Origin: Scytalidium lignicola
Lineage: Eukaryota > Ascomycota > Leotiomycetes
DNA: 64,000 bases
Reading direction: 5' to 3'
Assembly (NCBI GenBank): GCA_002812745.2
Contig: NCSJ02000237.1
Coordinates: 1 to 64,000 of the forward strand
Shown here: piece after piece, positions 10,453-22,004 of the stretch
Numbering within the stretch: position 1 is the stretch's first letter
How the letters are laid out: each line of letters begins with the position of its first letter
The notes under the pieces: generated by a model
The model's database searches: none
Seen by the model: the letters and a program-made list of their open reading frames with translations, nothing else
Told to the model about the DNA's origin: nothing
Program-made: the position numbers and the translations under genes

Positions 10453-12301
10453 ATGGCTTCCTTAGCAATCACAACGGCATTGTTTGGATTGACTGTCTTT
10501 TTAGCCAAGTGGCTTTTCCTCGATTCTCTTATCCTTAGTCCCTTAAGACATATACCAGGGCCGAAGATATTCGCTGTAACAAAATGGCGACTTGCTTATG
10601 AAGACTGGAAGGGCACCCGTACCCGTACCATCAATAAGTTGCATCAGATATATGGCCCAGCTGTTCGCATTGGCCCCAGCGAGGTGTCCTTTAACAGTCT
10701 GACCGTATTGCGAACAATCTATGGACCAGGTAGCGGATACGGCAGGACAGCCTTCTATCGTATGTTCGATGTTTATGGTCGGCAAAATTTGTTTACATTT
10801 TACTCGCCAAAGCAGCACGGTGAAAGAAAGAAGCTCCTTGCCCATGCTTATTCAAAATCAGTCATGCTAAAGGAGCCAGTAACAAGCATGGTGGAAGATA
10901 AAGCAAGACAATACATATGTCTGATCGAATCAGAACCTGAGAATATCAGTGAAGTATTTAGCACACTACACTATTATTCTTTGGACAATATCACAGAAGT
11001 CATATATGGTAGGTATGGGTCAACGTCCGCTATGGAAGGCTTAGAGTCTCATCGAGCCCTCATTAGCGACATTCTGAATCCAGCCCGCCGTAGACTATCC
11101 TGGTTTGCAGTTCACTCACCTACACTTACTCAATGGCTATATACACGCACCGGATTAATGGGGAGGCTTGTAAAGCCGCTTCTCCCAATGCAAAAGCCCG
11201 CAACCTATTCCAGTATCCGAGAATTTGCCCTTCAAGCTTATCGAAACTTTCAGCTAGGCTCAACAAACAAGGAAACAGGAAATTTTTATCAGCAAGTTAA
11301 AGGTAAGGACCCTCCTTTATCGAAATAATATTATCTTAGATATATAGTTTCTCGAAGTTTTGAAATGATGTCCAAATATTTACTGATATACCATGGCAGG
11401 TAAAGAGTCATTCATTGTCAGTCGCCTTTGGCCTTATCACCTGAGTAAAAAAACAGACGGTTTAGACGACTTAGATATAGCTTCTGAGTGCTCTGACCAT
11501 TTCCTTGCTGGTATCGACACTACTAGTGACACTTTAATGTTCCTCATCTGGGCGCTCTCCTTACCCGAGAACCAAAAAGTCCAGGAAAAGTTGAGACAGG
11601 AAGTCCTAAACCTTCCACCGGAATCATTGAATAGAAAAGGTTTCCCAATGGCTGAAACAAGCGACAAGTGTATATACTTAAACGCCGTTATTAAGGAAAC
11701 ATTGAGATTATATGCACCACTACCCGCCACTGAACCAAGATCACTTCCCGTCAGATCCGTGATTGATGGGTATGTCATTCCCGGGCATACAACTGTAGGA
11801 ATGTGTCCTTATACCCTTCATCGCAAGCCAGAAATCTTCAAAGATCCTCTCACTTTCAATCCTGATCGCTGGCTAGAACCTCAAGCGTTCGATATAAATA
11901 AGTGGTTCTGGGCTTTCTCGAGTGGTGGTCGGATGTGTATTGGTATCCAGTAAGTCCTCTATATTCTCTTTCATAGTCTTCAGCTTCTCCGTAATTATTT
12001 TGTTGAGAATAAGAATAAGGATATCCTTATCCTTATCCTTCTATAACCTCTCATTTTTAACCATCATGAATTTGTTCAGCCTTGTGTAAAGTACTCTAAT
12101 CGCATTGTTGTAGTCTAGCTATGGTTGAAATGACAACACTCATAGCAACGGTATATCAGAAATATCGAACATCTATCGCACCTGGATTTGAAGGGATTAC
12201 ACCTGGAATAACTTCTCGATTCGAGGNTTTTTTATGACGAACGTTTTCCAAAGATAGAGGTTAGCTATTCATTCAAACTGAATAACAAAAGTTTAACTTA
12301 A
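10453..12301 (+). CDS. Cytochrome P450 monooxygenase
   Basis: Three exons give a full-length microsomal P450 of about 528 residues: 10453-11302, 11400-11949 and 12114-12301. Introns are 97 and 164 bp with GT-AG borders. The protein has an N-terminal membrane anchor (about residues 5-27), a proline-rich hinge HIPGPK, the oxygen-binding I-helix AGIDTTSDT, the K-helix KETLR, FNPDRW, and the haem loop FSSGGRMCIG with its cysteine ligand. The third exon continues HLAMVEMTTL to IAPGFEGI. An ambiguous base at 12227 beside a T run breaks the last 25 codons. Dropping one base keeps the frame open to TAA at 12299-12301, so I treat this as a sequence uncertainty. Substrate is unknown; nearby genes give no pathway. 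Confidence 0.85.
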
Positions 12302-12787
12302 GATTGTATTATAGGAACACAGATGCCTTATAAAATTTGAGGAACTAATAAATGATTCTCATCTGTAGGTTAGTTAACTATAAAAGTTATGAGTTAAGAA
12401 TGAATGTTAAAATAAAATTTGAACTATTCTACAAGAATCTTAATCCTTTCACATGAATGATAGAAGCTAGTATTAACATTAATTAAGATTAAGACTTTAA
12501 TGTCATGGTGATCTCTGGTGTGAACCCCCATGATTCCGGAGTCTCGTGGATGAGATACAGTCAAGAGCTTCTCACAAAAATTGTCGCACAGGTAGATCGA
12601 AAGCCAAGTCTAGGTGCTACACCTGCGCGTAAGTCGCTGCAGATGCCCGCTCTCCTATGCAATCTAGAGAAGCTCATGTGACGATATCCAGCATCTGCAC
12701 TAAGAGCTTCCTAGAGTGCGTTCATCCTTCGGTTCTTCCCTCGGCACAAAGTCAAAGTGGAGTGACAACGTATCGAACCCCTCATTA
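12302..12787. other. Spacer with a possible Zn2Cys6 gene remnant
   Basis: Around 12570-12640 the plus strand reads GRSKAKSRCYTC followed by a GTAAGT donor-like site, reminiscent of the start of a fungal zinc-cluster regulator. The continuation is unclear, and the Fot1 element starts at 12788. Evidence is too thin for a gene call. Confidence 0.3.
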
Positions 12788-15010
12788 CCAGTACTTACTA
12801 GCCAATCGGACAGAGCGCTCAATCGGACACTTATCACGTGACATAAGCAACCACAGTAAATAGGGGTACAGTAAACAATCAATACTAACCTCAAAATACA
12901 GTTATTATGCTACCAACAAACGCTCAATTAAGCTTAGAAACTGAGCTCCCACTTTCTAAACGTCTTGAATTAGCTTTTAATGCTTGGAAAGCTGCTGAAG
13001 GAGCTCTTTCTTGCTGGAAAGCTGTATGCATATATGGTGTTCCCAACTCGACTCTTGCAGACCGAATCCATGGTAGAAAACCCAGAAAAGAAGAAAGCTA
13101 ATGACGTCAAAAGCTTACTCCTGTTGAAGAAGAAGAATTGCACAATTGAATATTACAATTAGAAGTTTGGGGATAGCCTCCAAGGGTTGATCAACTTTAG
13201 AATATAGTAATTGAGCTGTTAAAACATAAAGGAGATTATGAAGACCTTGATCTTACTTGGGTTTAACATTTCTTTTCTCGATATCAGGACTTGAAATCCA
13301 AGTTCATTGCTCTTAAAGACAATCAGTATGTTCTAGCTCAAAATCCAGAGATTCTACGTAATTGGTTTGACCTTTTTATTACAACTAAGGAGAAATATAA
13401 GGTGGTTTTTGAAGACATATATAATATGGATGAGAAAGGTTATATGATGGGAGTTATTAACAAGCAAAGAGTTATTGTTTCTAAGTATGACAAAGATGCT
13501 TTTATAACTTAGGATAAGAACCAGGAATAGGTATCTTTAATTGAGTGTATATCCATGAAAGGAGAGTTGTTTAAACCATGGATTATATTTAAAGGAAAGG
13601 TGTACCAAATGGCATGGTTAAAAGCCCTTAAACCAAGTCAAGGCTATATTGTTATTTCAGAGAATAGGTGGACAGATAATAAGCTTGGTTTGGAATGGCT
13701 GAAAGTGTGTTTTAAGCCAGAAACAAAGTAAGAAAGGCATTTAAAAACATAATGTATACTTTTATTTGATGGTTATACTTTATATATTAACATAACAACC
13801 ATCAAATTCTGTATTGATCATAAGATTATATTATTGTATTTGCTTCCATATACTACTTATATATTATAACCTTTAGATATTAGCATTTTTAAGCTATTAG
13901 CACAAAAATACAAAAGTAGGATTTATGACAAATGTTAATTTGGAGTTATATATTCAATTAACAAAGTAGATTTCCTGGAAATCTATTAAAAGGCAAGAAA
14001 TCAAGTTATTATACCTTAGAATATTAAGAGTGTATAAAAGAAAACAAGCTTACTTCCATTTACTCCAAATGTGGTTTTAAACTAGTATTCTGGTCAACCT
14101 AATCAATATGATATATCTTCATGTCCAGGTAATGTAAATTCAACCTTCTCTTCAGCTTATATACTAGTTAATATCAAAGATATTTAACATATTCTTGAGA
14201 AAGTACTTTCAGAAAGTCAACTTCCTTCCTCTTCTAAGACTTATTTATGCAAAATTGGAAAGGTTACCATAAAAGTTGTTACTGACGCTGAAATCCAGAA
14301 AGTTACTAATAATCAACTCATAGAAGCTTCAAAAAGACAACAATAATACCAAAAACGCAAAACTGAGTAAATAAAGGGTAGTAGAGTTATAAGAATAGAA
14401 GTGTTACAAGAGAGAAAGCTGAACATAATAAAGAAAGCTTTTAAGGCTGAATTCAGGTTTTTATGCCAGATTAATTGCAATTTGTTTATCTCATTAGCAG
14501 TAATTGTTAAGTCTCCTAAAAAGAAGCTAATTAGCTTGACAGCTTGGATTACAGTTACAAAACCATATTTGCAATTAGGACCAGAGCTTTTTTGCTGATC
14601 AGATTAAACCTATCTCTCCGGTGAAAGTAAAGTCTAGATCTTCAGTNAAAAATACTTTCTAAACTATTGAAATCAATATCACAACTATCACAACTACAGG
14701 AGGAAAGTACAATTATTGTGGAAGATCAGGTTTCAACACCAAAGGAGCAAGTACAACAGTCACAAACAAGTGAAGAGAAGCCGGAAATATTAAGGTTTAT
14801 CAAGTCTGGGAGGCAATTATGGCCTTCTCAGCGGTTGAGGGATTAGTAGGGCATAATTTTAGGGTTTAGCTAGTGTAATTAATGCCTATAATTGATGTTG
14901 AATTAGTGGGTTATAGCCTAAAATCCCCTGTAGGGTCCTTATTTTTGCTGTGTTTCAGCTATCCGGGGTGTCCGACTGAGCGCTCTGTCCGATTGGCTAG
15001 TAAGTACTGG
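12788..15010 (+). mobile_element. Fot1/pogo-type DNA transposon with 43-bp terminal repeats
   Basis: Terminal inverted repeats occupy 12788-12830 and 14968-15010 and differ at one of 43 positions. The element is 2223 bp and is flanked on both sides by TA (12786-12787 and 15011-15012), the target duplication of this superfamily. Inside is a decayed transposase on the plus strand. An ambiguous base lies at 14647 beside an A run. Confidence 0.9.
12907..14846 (+). pseudogene. Fot1/pogo transposase (DDE_1 type), many nonsense changes
   Basis: From ATG 12907 the reading frame gives a Psq helix-turn-helix (YGVPNSTLADRIHG, residues about 40-53), then a CENP-B-like domain (LTPVEEEEL). The catalytic core follows: first Asp in NMDEKGYMMG, second in LLFDGYTLYI, third in LQPLDISIF. 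The C-terminal part ends KSGRQLWPSQRLRD and TAG at 14844-14846. About a dozen stops interrupt it, mostly where CAA/CAG or TGG codons would become stops by C-to-T or G-to-A, the RIP signature. It is non-functional. Confidence 0.85.
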
Positions 15011-15217
15011 TAATGCTCTTAGACTTGTTAGAAAGCGTACGCGTTATCAGCATATTGGTAACATAGTTGGGATAGGTCATACTTCTCTGACGACCTTTGT
15101 TCCAGCAAGTTTGATCTCTTGGGACCGGCTGGCTTCGGTCTATCTTTATCCTGCAGCAAGGAGAAAGCGCAGGCGGGAGCTACAAGTAGCGTCTGTGGCT
15201 AACCCGCAATGGACGTA

Positions 15218-15449
15218 AGGGGGTGTCAGAAATGACTGCCGCACCCCCTGCAAGCGAGAGTTTTTGAGCCGAATGAGGATATTATCTGGTGCTATTTTAG
15301 ACAATTCGTGAAATTATTGTATGGCATGAGAACTTCAAAATAATGTGATCGCTTGAGACTATTAAAGCAGCGTTAATTTGGGCCTCAATCGCGTGAATGA
15401 TTGGCTTGTCGTCTTGCTGGGGGTGCGGCAGTCATTTCTGACACCCCCT
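15218..15449. mobile_element. MITE with 31-bp perfect terminal repeats and TA duplication
   Basis: The 232-bp element begins AGGGGGTGTCAG and ends in its exact inverse. The first 31 bases are perfectly inverted, and similarity continues for five more after one mismatch. It is flanked by TA at 15216-15217 and 15450-15451. It has no coding capacity, and the TA target and size fit a non-autonomous Tc1/mariner or pogo-type MITE. The perfect ends suggest recent movement. Confidence 0.85.
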
Positions 15450-17290
15450 TACGTACACGTGTACCTAGCGTCACACATTTCCCCCAGATTCTCCACAAAT
15501 CTAAATTCAATCCATTGAAGGGTGAGAGAAGCAGTTGAGAGTTATGCTGGCATCTGTCTAGCTCCCGAGTCTCCATAGTAGCTAGTCTTCATAGGCCGTG
15601 CCGAGGATGTTGGTAAGATGTTGGGAAGGCTGCGGTGAAAGAAAACCTCCGACAAAGAAATTACGGACACCTTTTCATGATGCTGTACACCGTCAAAGTC
15701 GAGAACGAGATGAAGACATCCAGCTCCTATTGGGATTTGTTTAGGGGCTTTGGTCTGCGACAAACTGAGATAACGATTGTGATAAGGACATCTTTTCCCC
15801 ATATCATGTAATCCCATATATAGTGGTAGCCGTAGTAGCTGCAATTTACTGTCTCTCCCTCATATGCTACTGCACCTTACCATTTGATTGGTTGGCTGCG
15901 CTCAGCTACGCTCTATTGCCATATAGTGCGCTCACCTACGAACCACATATCGCTACCGTACGCAATCAACCGTACAACCCGATAGCACGCTCACACTATC
16001 TTAACTTATATCATTCAAGAGCTATAGGCCACATTAGTTGGACATGTTGTCTACTTATTAGAGCAAGCGGATCTTTCCCGAAGAGCTTTATTTGACTTTG
16101 GAATGGGCGAGTATGCCATGGCTATTATCGGTGTCTTTATTGCATGGTATCTTGTCCTGAAGTTGGGATAACTCTTTTGCTATGGGGGGCATTTTTCATG
16201 GCTGCAACTAGTTTCTCGTCGGCTTCATGGGTATCCCTGATACCACCTACGCTATTAGCAGAATTATTTTGATCAAATACTTCGTGTTCTTTATCACGAT
16301 CGGTCCTATTATATATACACACAATTGTCACAGAGATTCCCTCCAACTCTCCTCGCATCAAAATCGTCATGCTCACGTAGGTTTTGCACACTGTTTACGC
16401 CCTAGTTTATGGCTAGCTCATAAATAAATCAACAGTTTTAAGCAATTAACGAAAAAAGGTTCTTCATAAAAAATTATTGAAGTTTGTAAGAAAAGGAAAA
16501 CTTCACCTATCTGACATTGGATGTTAGAGAAGATTTCTGAGCAGATGTTCGGTGATTTCTCGGATAGTTAACCGCAAGATTTCACATGTGACATGTAGAA
16601 TCCTAGATTGGATAAATACCTTGGGATTGCGCGCTTTTCATTATCAGTAGAATCTTATCAAGTGAATTTAATTGTCTTATGCCGGCTTCCTATAATGGAT
16701 ATAATTAATTGCATGCAAGCAGTCCGTATCAGAGTATATGCAACGGCATTATATGCCTACGAACTAAGCGGCTCGTCCACAACTTAAATGCCAGTTGGTT
16801 GAACTCGCTCGGTCAGCTAGATGTTTCGGGAAGGTGGAGCGGCGGAAGGCGTAATATTAATGTAACCCTTATCGGGCTCACATTTATTTAATATACGCAA
16901 GTCAAGATCTAGACTGCTTGTTTGCTACTTGTTTGTCTCTTACCAAGTTGGGGATCTTGAAAGCTGGAATATACATAGCCTGGCTTCTTCGGTGTACATC
17001 TTAAACTGGAAGGTAAGAGACTTAAAGGAAGGTGGTATTGTACTGTAGGTAGCCCAGGCTTGGATGTTAAAATACAAAACCCCAATGTTCAGGGGCTCAT
17101 TGACCATCAAATCATGAATATAGGATGTGTATTAAGTGAATGTAAAAAGTATAAAGGCTTTGTTTAAACTCATTAGTTCCCTTTCTTTGCTCGCTACTTC
17201 ATACCGACAATTAAACCATATTTCATAGTCAATCTTCGTCAAGTCTCATCCCTTCCTTGCCTAAATTTACTATTCTCAAGGCCTTTCAAG
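15450..17290. other. Gene-free region upstream of the eqolisin gene
   Basis: No coding region was recognised. It contains one copy (about 15796-15940) of a dispersed repeat also found at 19975-20120. The last 150 bases hold a TATAAAGG-like sequence near 17150, a plausible core promoter for the gene at 17291. Confidence 0.4.
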
Positions 17291-18079
17291 ATGAATATCC
17301 TAATTTCTCTCATATTACTCTCCAGCTCTGCCTTGTCATCCCCACTATCCGCTAGGGCTGCAGCTCGCGGGTTATCTACTCGGCATACTCGTATCAACAT
17401 GGTCAACTCTACTATCGAGAACACTGACGGCATTCATTTTGATGAAATCTCTGGTAACTGGGGAGGTGCCGCTATCGACAGCACAGACGTCACCAAGGTC
17501 ATTGGTACTTTCACGGTTCCACGTCCTAGCCCTCCTCCTGAAGGGAGTTCCCGTATCGAGTATTGTGGTGCTGCATGGGTCGGTATTGATGGTGACCGTA
17601 ACTGCCAATCAGGCCTCATTCAGACTGGCATCTTCTGGTGCGTTCAAGGATGCGAGACTTCCTACGAGGCTTGGTACGAGTACATTCCTGCTGCATCCAT
17701 TGCCTATAATGGCATCGATGTTAGCGCTGGAGACTCAATCACAGTCACCGTCACCAGGACTAGCAACACTGGTGGGACAACCAGGCTTGTTAACAATAGT
17801 AACGGCCAGAGTGCCACCCATACCTTCAGTAACCAACGCCAAGGTACTCTGTGCGGAAATAGCGCAGAATGGATTGTCGAGGACTTTGAATCGGGTGGCG
17901 CGTTAGTCCCATTCGCTGACTTCGGCACTGTTACATTTACTGGTGCCACCGCCGTTGTTGGTGGCTCGACCGTTACCGCTGGTGGTGATAGCGCTATGGT
18001 CATCCATCTCAACCAGGGAAATGGAGACCTCACCTCTACCAGCATTTCTGGCACCACCCTAACGGTTAGCTACGCGTAG
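17291..18079 (+). CDS. Secreted glutamic peptidase (eqolisin, peptidase family G1)
   Basis: A single-exon gene of 262 residues. A signal peptide covers about residues 1-20, followed by a short propeptide rich in Ala/Arg (ARAAARGLSTRHTR). The mature beta-sandwich begins near NWGGAAI (56-62). The catalytic pair of the family is visible: Gln111 in GLIQTGIFW and Glu193 in SAEWIVEDFE. The conserved AAWVGIDGD and YEAWYEY blocks are present. Eqolisins are acid-active extracellular endopeptidases that fungi secrete when acidifying their surroundings. Length is typical. No related gene is adjacent; the peptidase genes at 46-51 kb are of other families. Confidence 0.93.
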   Translation: MNILISLILLSSSALSSPLSARAAARGLSTRHTRINMVNSTIENTDGIHFDEISGNWGGAAIDSTDVTKVIGTFTVPRPSPPPEGSSRIEYCGAAWVGIDGDRNCQSGLIQTGIFWCVQGCETSYEAWYEYIPAASIAYNGIDVSAGDSITVTVTRTSNTGGTTRLVNNSNGQSATHTFSNQRQGTLCGNSAEWIVEDFESGGALVPFADFGTVTFTGATAVVGGSTVTAGGDSAMVIHLNQGNGDLTSTSISGTTLTVSYA

Positions 18080-20121
18080 GTTAGCTTGATCGGGTTCTTT
18101 GAGTTCCGAACGAAGGAAGAGCGGAGTAACTGGGAGTGGTGAGATTATATTAGCGTGTAAAAAGGGGGGCAATGACAGGATGCTCAAGACACGATTTTTT
18201 TCGACTGCGTGAGTCGTGTGCATTTAAGTTCTTTCATAAGGGGTAAAAGAGAGTAAGCTTTTCAAGAATTAGTTTTCGAAATGTCCTCGTGTTTCCCTTT
18301 TGCAAGCCCATCATTTAGCTGTGATCCATGGTCTACTACAATACCTTTGACTTTACCCGTTACGATCTTCATCTTATTTTAAGTTAAAAGGATAAGAAGG
18401 TAAACTAGTAAAGTATCAGGCTTTAAACAATGAGAGTAAGAAGAAGTTGACGGATTTTAAAGAGAGAAATAATGGAAGGACAGATGAATGAATCAATAGA
18501 TCATAATAAACCCAAGTATACTATAGCCATATAAGCAGTGGCCGTTAAGCGTAAATAGTTTTACTTTTCCTTCGCAGACAAGATCTTACGACTGATAACC
18601 AACAATCCTGGCACAAAAGTCCGGAAAGTTAACTAAGAAGCCTAAATACTCTGCAGCTAGTTTTCGAAGTCTGGTATGACTTGCTTTATCTGTTAACTTT
18701 ACTTAGTTTGAGCGTAACAGTCCTACCATCCACTAAGCAACTACAAATAAAACTATGTAATTGACAATCAAGTGCACAGAACACTAAGATCTACCGATAT
18801 CCTCAGAATCACTGAATGATACTCTGGTAATCTGCGAGACTGGGAATTCTAGTATGCCAAGCTGGGAGACTCTAATATCTCTTAGGGGAGACGTTTCGCA
18901 TTATGTTCTAGAGTGGGATTCATGGTATCTGGATCATAGGCACGTAAGATTCTATTTAGAATATTGGTGAGGTACAGGATTATGCTGTAGTAGTTGTGGT
19001 AATAAATGTAGAGTGGAGGAAGGTTGGGGTTATTCAAATGGGTAAATTCAAATCCAGTTGTAAGGAAAGTCTATGTGGCACTCTATCATTTATGGGAGGG
19101 GTTTGGCAGACTACAGAAAATTAGGGTTATTCTCATTTACAGTCTTTCTATGATCAGCTGTAAGGATTGAGTAGTACTTTTGCTAATAGGATAACCACGT
19201 GAGATTTATCTTACTATTACAAAATTTTGATCCTTTATTGTATAATTCATGGAAATTATGCCTCCTCTACTTTTGGCAGTAGAAAACCTGAGTTCTAGAA
19301 CTGTTGAAAGATGCTTTTAGGATCCTATTTGCAATTAATAGCCTAAAGGAAAGTTAGAGATTTTACACTATAGCTCTTCAACGGAGACTAGATATATAAA
19401 GTGCCATTCATAAATTTGAACTCTAATAGGCATCCTTGCTCTTAGGCGGTTGACTGAATGGCAGAGATTAACTAGTGTATTTGCAAACATGCTAGGCCAT
19501 TGTTTGCATTGTCCGACCATTGAACAACAATACTTAGCCCTTTGGAATGGTTCATTATATTAGTGGATCTTATTTAGCAAGACATGGACAGACTGACTTA
19601 CAAGACTGGTTCTCAATAGAAATATTCAAGGAGTTTCCTTTGTGCTCTTGACCTTTTTTAACAGCAGTTAATCTAATAGGCTTGATTGCAAAAGCAAAAG
19701 AGTAGGATGTAATATTAACAATGCTCTGGAGGAGGTGTATATTATGAGAGACAACTCTCCTTATGATTTATGATAATAATGATCACATCTCACATAATTA
19801 GGCAAACAGTTAGAATATTCATATAGCTTATAGCAGTATAGCTTGCTTAGTCAAGGTTTAAACTTCTGCAGTGATGCTATCAAAAAACCAATCTGGAATA
19901 TAACTAGCTTTTCAAGAACGGAAGCTAAAGCTACTACTAGAAGGGCAAGGATGTTGTGGTAGGGATATCTTGTCCTCATATTATGTGACCCCATATATAT
20001 AGTAGCTGCATGCAATATACAGGCCTCACTCTCATATTCTACTGCACCTTACCATTTGATTAGCTGATTGGTGGCTCAGCTACTCTGCGGTCGTACAGAA
20101 CAGCACGCTCACCTACAAACA
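18080..20121. other. Long gene-free region, possibly decayed repeat
   Basis: No complete gene is seen. Around 19430-19700 the plus strand can be read almost continuously (for example LTEWQRLTSVFANMLGHC and ALWNGSL), which may be the remnant of a protein-coding or transposon sequence I do not recognise. The last part (19975-20120) is a copy of the repeat near 15.8 kb. Confidence 0.4.
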
Positions 20122-20281
20122 GGGCTCGGAATTAATTGCTTAGTATTTTAGCAATACTAAACTAATTAGTTAATTAATTAGTATTAGTACTAAGTTCTAT
20201 TAATTTTAATTAGTATTAATATGAAGTCATACTAAATTAAATTAATGTGTAAAATACTAAAATTAATTAAATTTCGAGCCC
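20122..20281. repeat. AT-rich fold-back repeat (MITE-like) with GGGCTCG ends
   Basis: The 160-bp element begins GGGCTCG and ends CGAGCCC. Next to these ends are long AT-rich inverted segments (AATTAATT, TAGTATTTTA), so the whole unit can fold on itself. It lies directly beside the copy of the dispersed repeat ending near 20120. No coding capacity. Confidence 0.7.
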
Positions 20282-20338
20282 GGTTGATCGCCGCTGAGCT
20301 CTTGTTGCGGCCCGTGGTGAAATTCTCCGTTATTGATA

Positions 20339-21496
20339 TCAATATGTAATTCTTTTTGGGAGGTATGGCTCTTCTAGATATTTAATCTCATCTTTTGATA
20401 ACCTAAAACTTACTGCCTGAATTGCTTCATCAATGCGTGCTGTGCTCCCTAGTCCAGTAATGGGATACGCTCCCTTTTGCAAACACCAGGCTAGAGCGAT
20501 AATTGCCATGGACACGTCTCTCTTTACTGCGATCTCGGCCACGCGACTTACTGTTTCTTCGTCGGCGCGAGTCTCATGCTTACGTACTAGGCTATGAAGC
20601 AATCTATCTGTCTGTTCTCGAGCGGTACTTCTTTCATTCCACGGATGTGCTAGGACGCCACGCGCGAGGGGGCTCCACGGTAGTACCCCGACGCAGCTAT
20701 CCTGACAGAACGGTATCATTTCTCGCTCCTCCTCGCGATATAAGAGATTGTAATAATTTTGCATGGATATGAATTTATGCCACCCGTTCTTCTCTGCGAT
20801 GTACTGCAGTTTCTGAAACTCCCACGTTGCCATCGAGCTAGCGCCAAGGTAACGCACTTGACCACTTTCCACTACATCGTTTAATGCTCTCATGGTCTCG
20901 ATAGGATTGACATCACGGTCAAGTCTATGGATCTGGAGGACATCGACATACGTCCCTAGTCGTTGCACACTCTCCGCAACAGCAGAAAGAATGTGTTTAC
21001 GCGAGAGGCCGACCCTGTTGACTAAACCTTTCTTGGTTTTATCCATTAATGCTGCGATTGGACTCTGCCCTTCCGGATCGAGTGCATAAAACACTTTTGT
21101 AAGAATGACGACTTGTTCCCGCGGGATATTATATATCTTGAGAGTTTTACCAATGATCTCCTCAGATCGGCCGTTGGAGTATACGTCCGCCTAGAATCGA
21201 GGAGGATATCAGTATCTAGAGCCCGCTAAATGAATCTTAGAAACAGATAGAAGAGTTACCGTATCCCAGGTATTAATGCCCATATCAAAAGCATACTTCA
21301 GCAACGGTAATGCATCCTCTTCCTCTAATAGCCACTCCTGCCAGCAACGAGACCCATAACTAGCAGTCCCGAGGATAATTTTCGACACGAAGAGGCCAGA
21401 ATCGCCTACTCTGTGCGAACCACACACATTAACAACCAATCTGCTAAATCAACGGGCGGGCGTGGTTCCAAAGATGATTTACCTTGCGTATTCCAT
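20339..21496 (-). CDS. Aldo-keto reductase
   Basis: Three exons on the minus strand (21496-21483, 21410-21260, 21190-20339) join to 338 residues without interruption. The first exon is only 14 nt (MEYAR after splicing), and the join restores the family start VGDSGLFVSKI. The NADPH-dependent AKR tetrad is readable: Asp and Tyr in WDTADVYSNGRSEE, Lys in VVILTK, His in LQIHRLD. The C-terminal NADPH region includes ITGLGSTARIDEA. The sequence resembles fungal aryl-alcohol-dehydrogenase/YakC-type AKRs that reduce aldehydes or ketones in the cytosol. It is divergent from the transporter gene at 22005, with a 508-bp shared upstream region. It seems functional. Confidence 0.9.
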
Positions 21497-22004
21497 TTCT
21501 GTCGTTACTAAGGGGAACTGTCCAACCCATCTAATAATATTGCATCATTGAAATAAACATCTATTTCGCGGAAATGATCGAGTATTTAGCGATAGTAGTT
21601 CCTGACAATAATTATCTTTAAGGAATCTAGACGTCAAGGGTATGTTCCATTCTTCGAGAAGAGATTCCAACTGTAATCAGGAGGAGGGTGTTCCGATAGT
21701 TGGTCCGTTGGGCGTTTGGCCCAAGAAAGTAGACCACCAACTCTAGTCGCCTTCTGGACAGATCCAACGTCTCGCGGCTGCGGAGTATTTATCGGGCCTC
21801 TCTCCGGCAAAACTCGTGGCGCCAAAGGGGGAAAGTGAACTCCCACCTACACTACATGCGCCAGTTCATCGACAATATTAAACTGCGTAAGGGGTAAAGT
21901 GTGAGAGCAGATCGGTTTCCCATGATGGTCCTTGTTTCACGACAACAGACGGAGAACAAATTAAATCAGTCATACTCTTAGCATTATTATCCTAGGTCGT
22001 CAGC
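21497..22004. promoter_or_regulatory. Shared divergent promoter region of the reductase and transporter genes
   Basis: This 508-bp gap lies between two start codons facing away from each other. It is GC-richer near the middle and contains an AGATAA-type GATA site (read on the minus strand, near 21613). Co-regulation of the two genes is inferred only from the arrangement. Confidence 0.45.
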
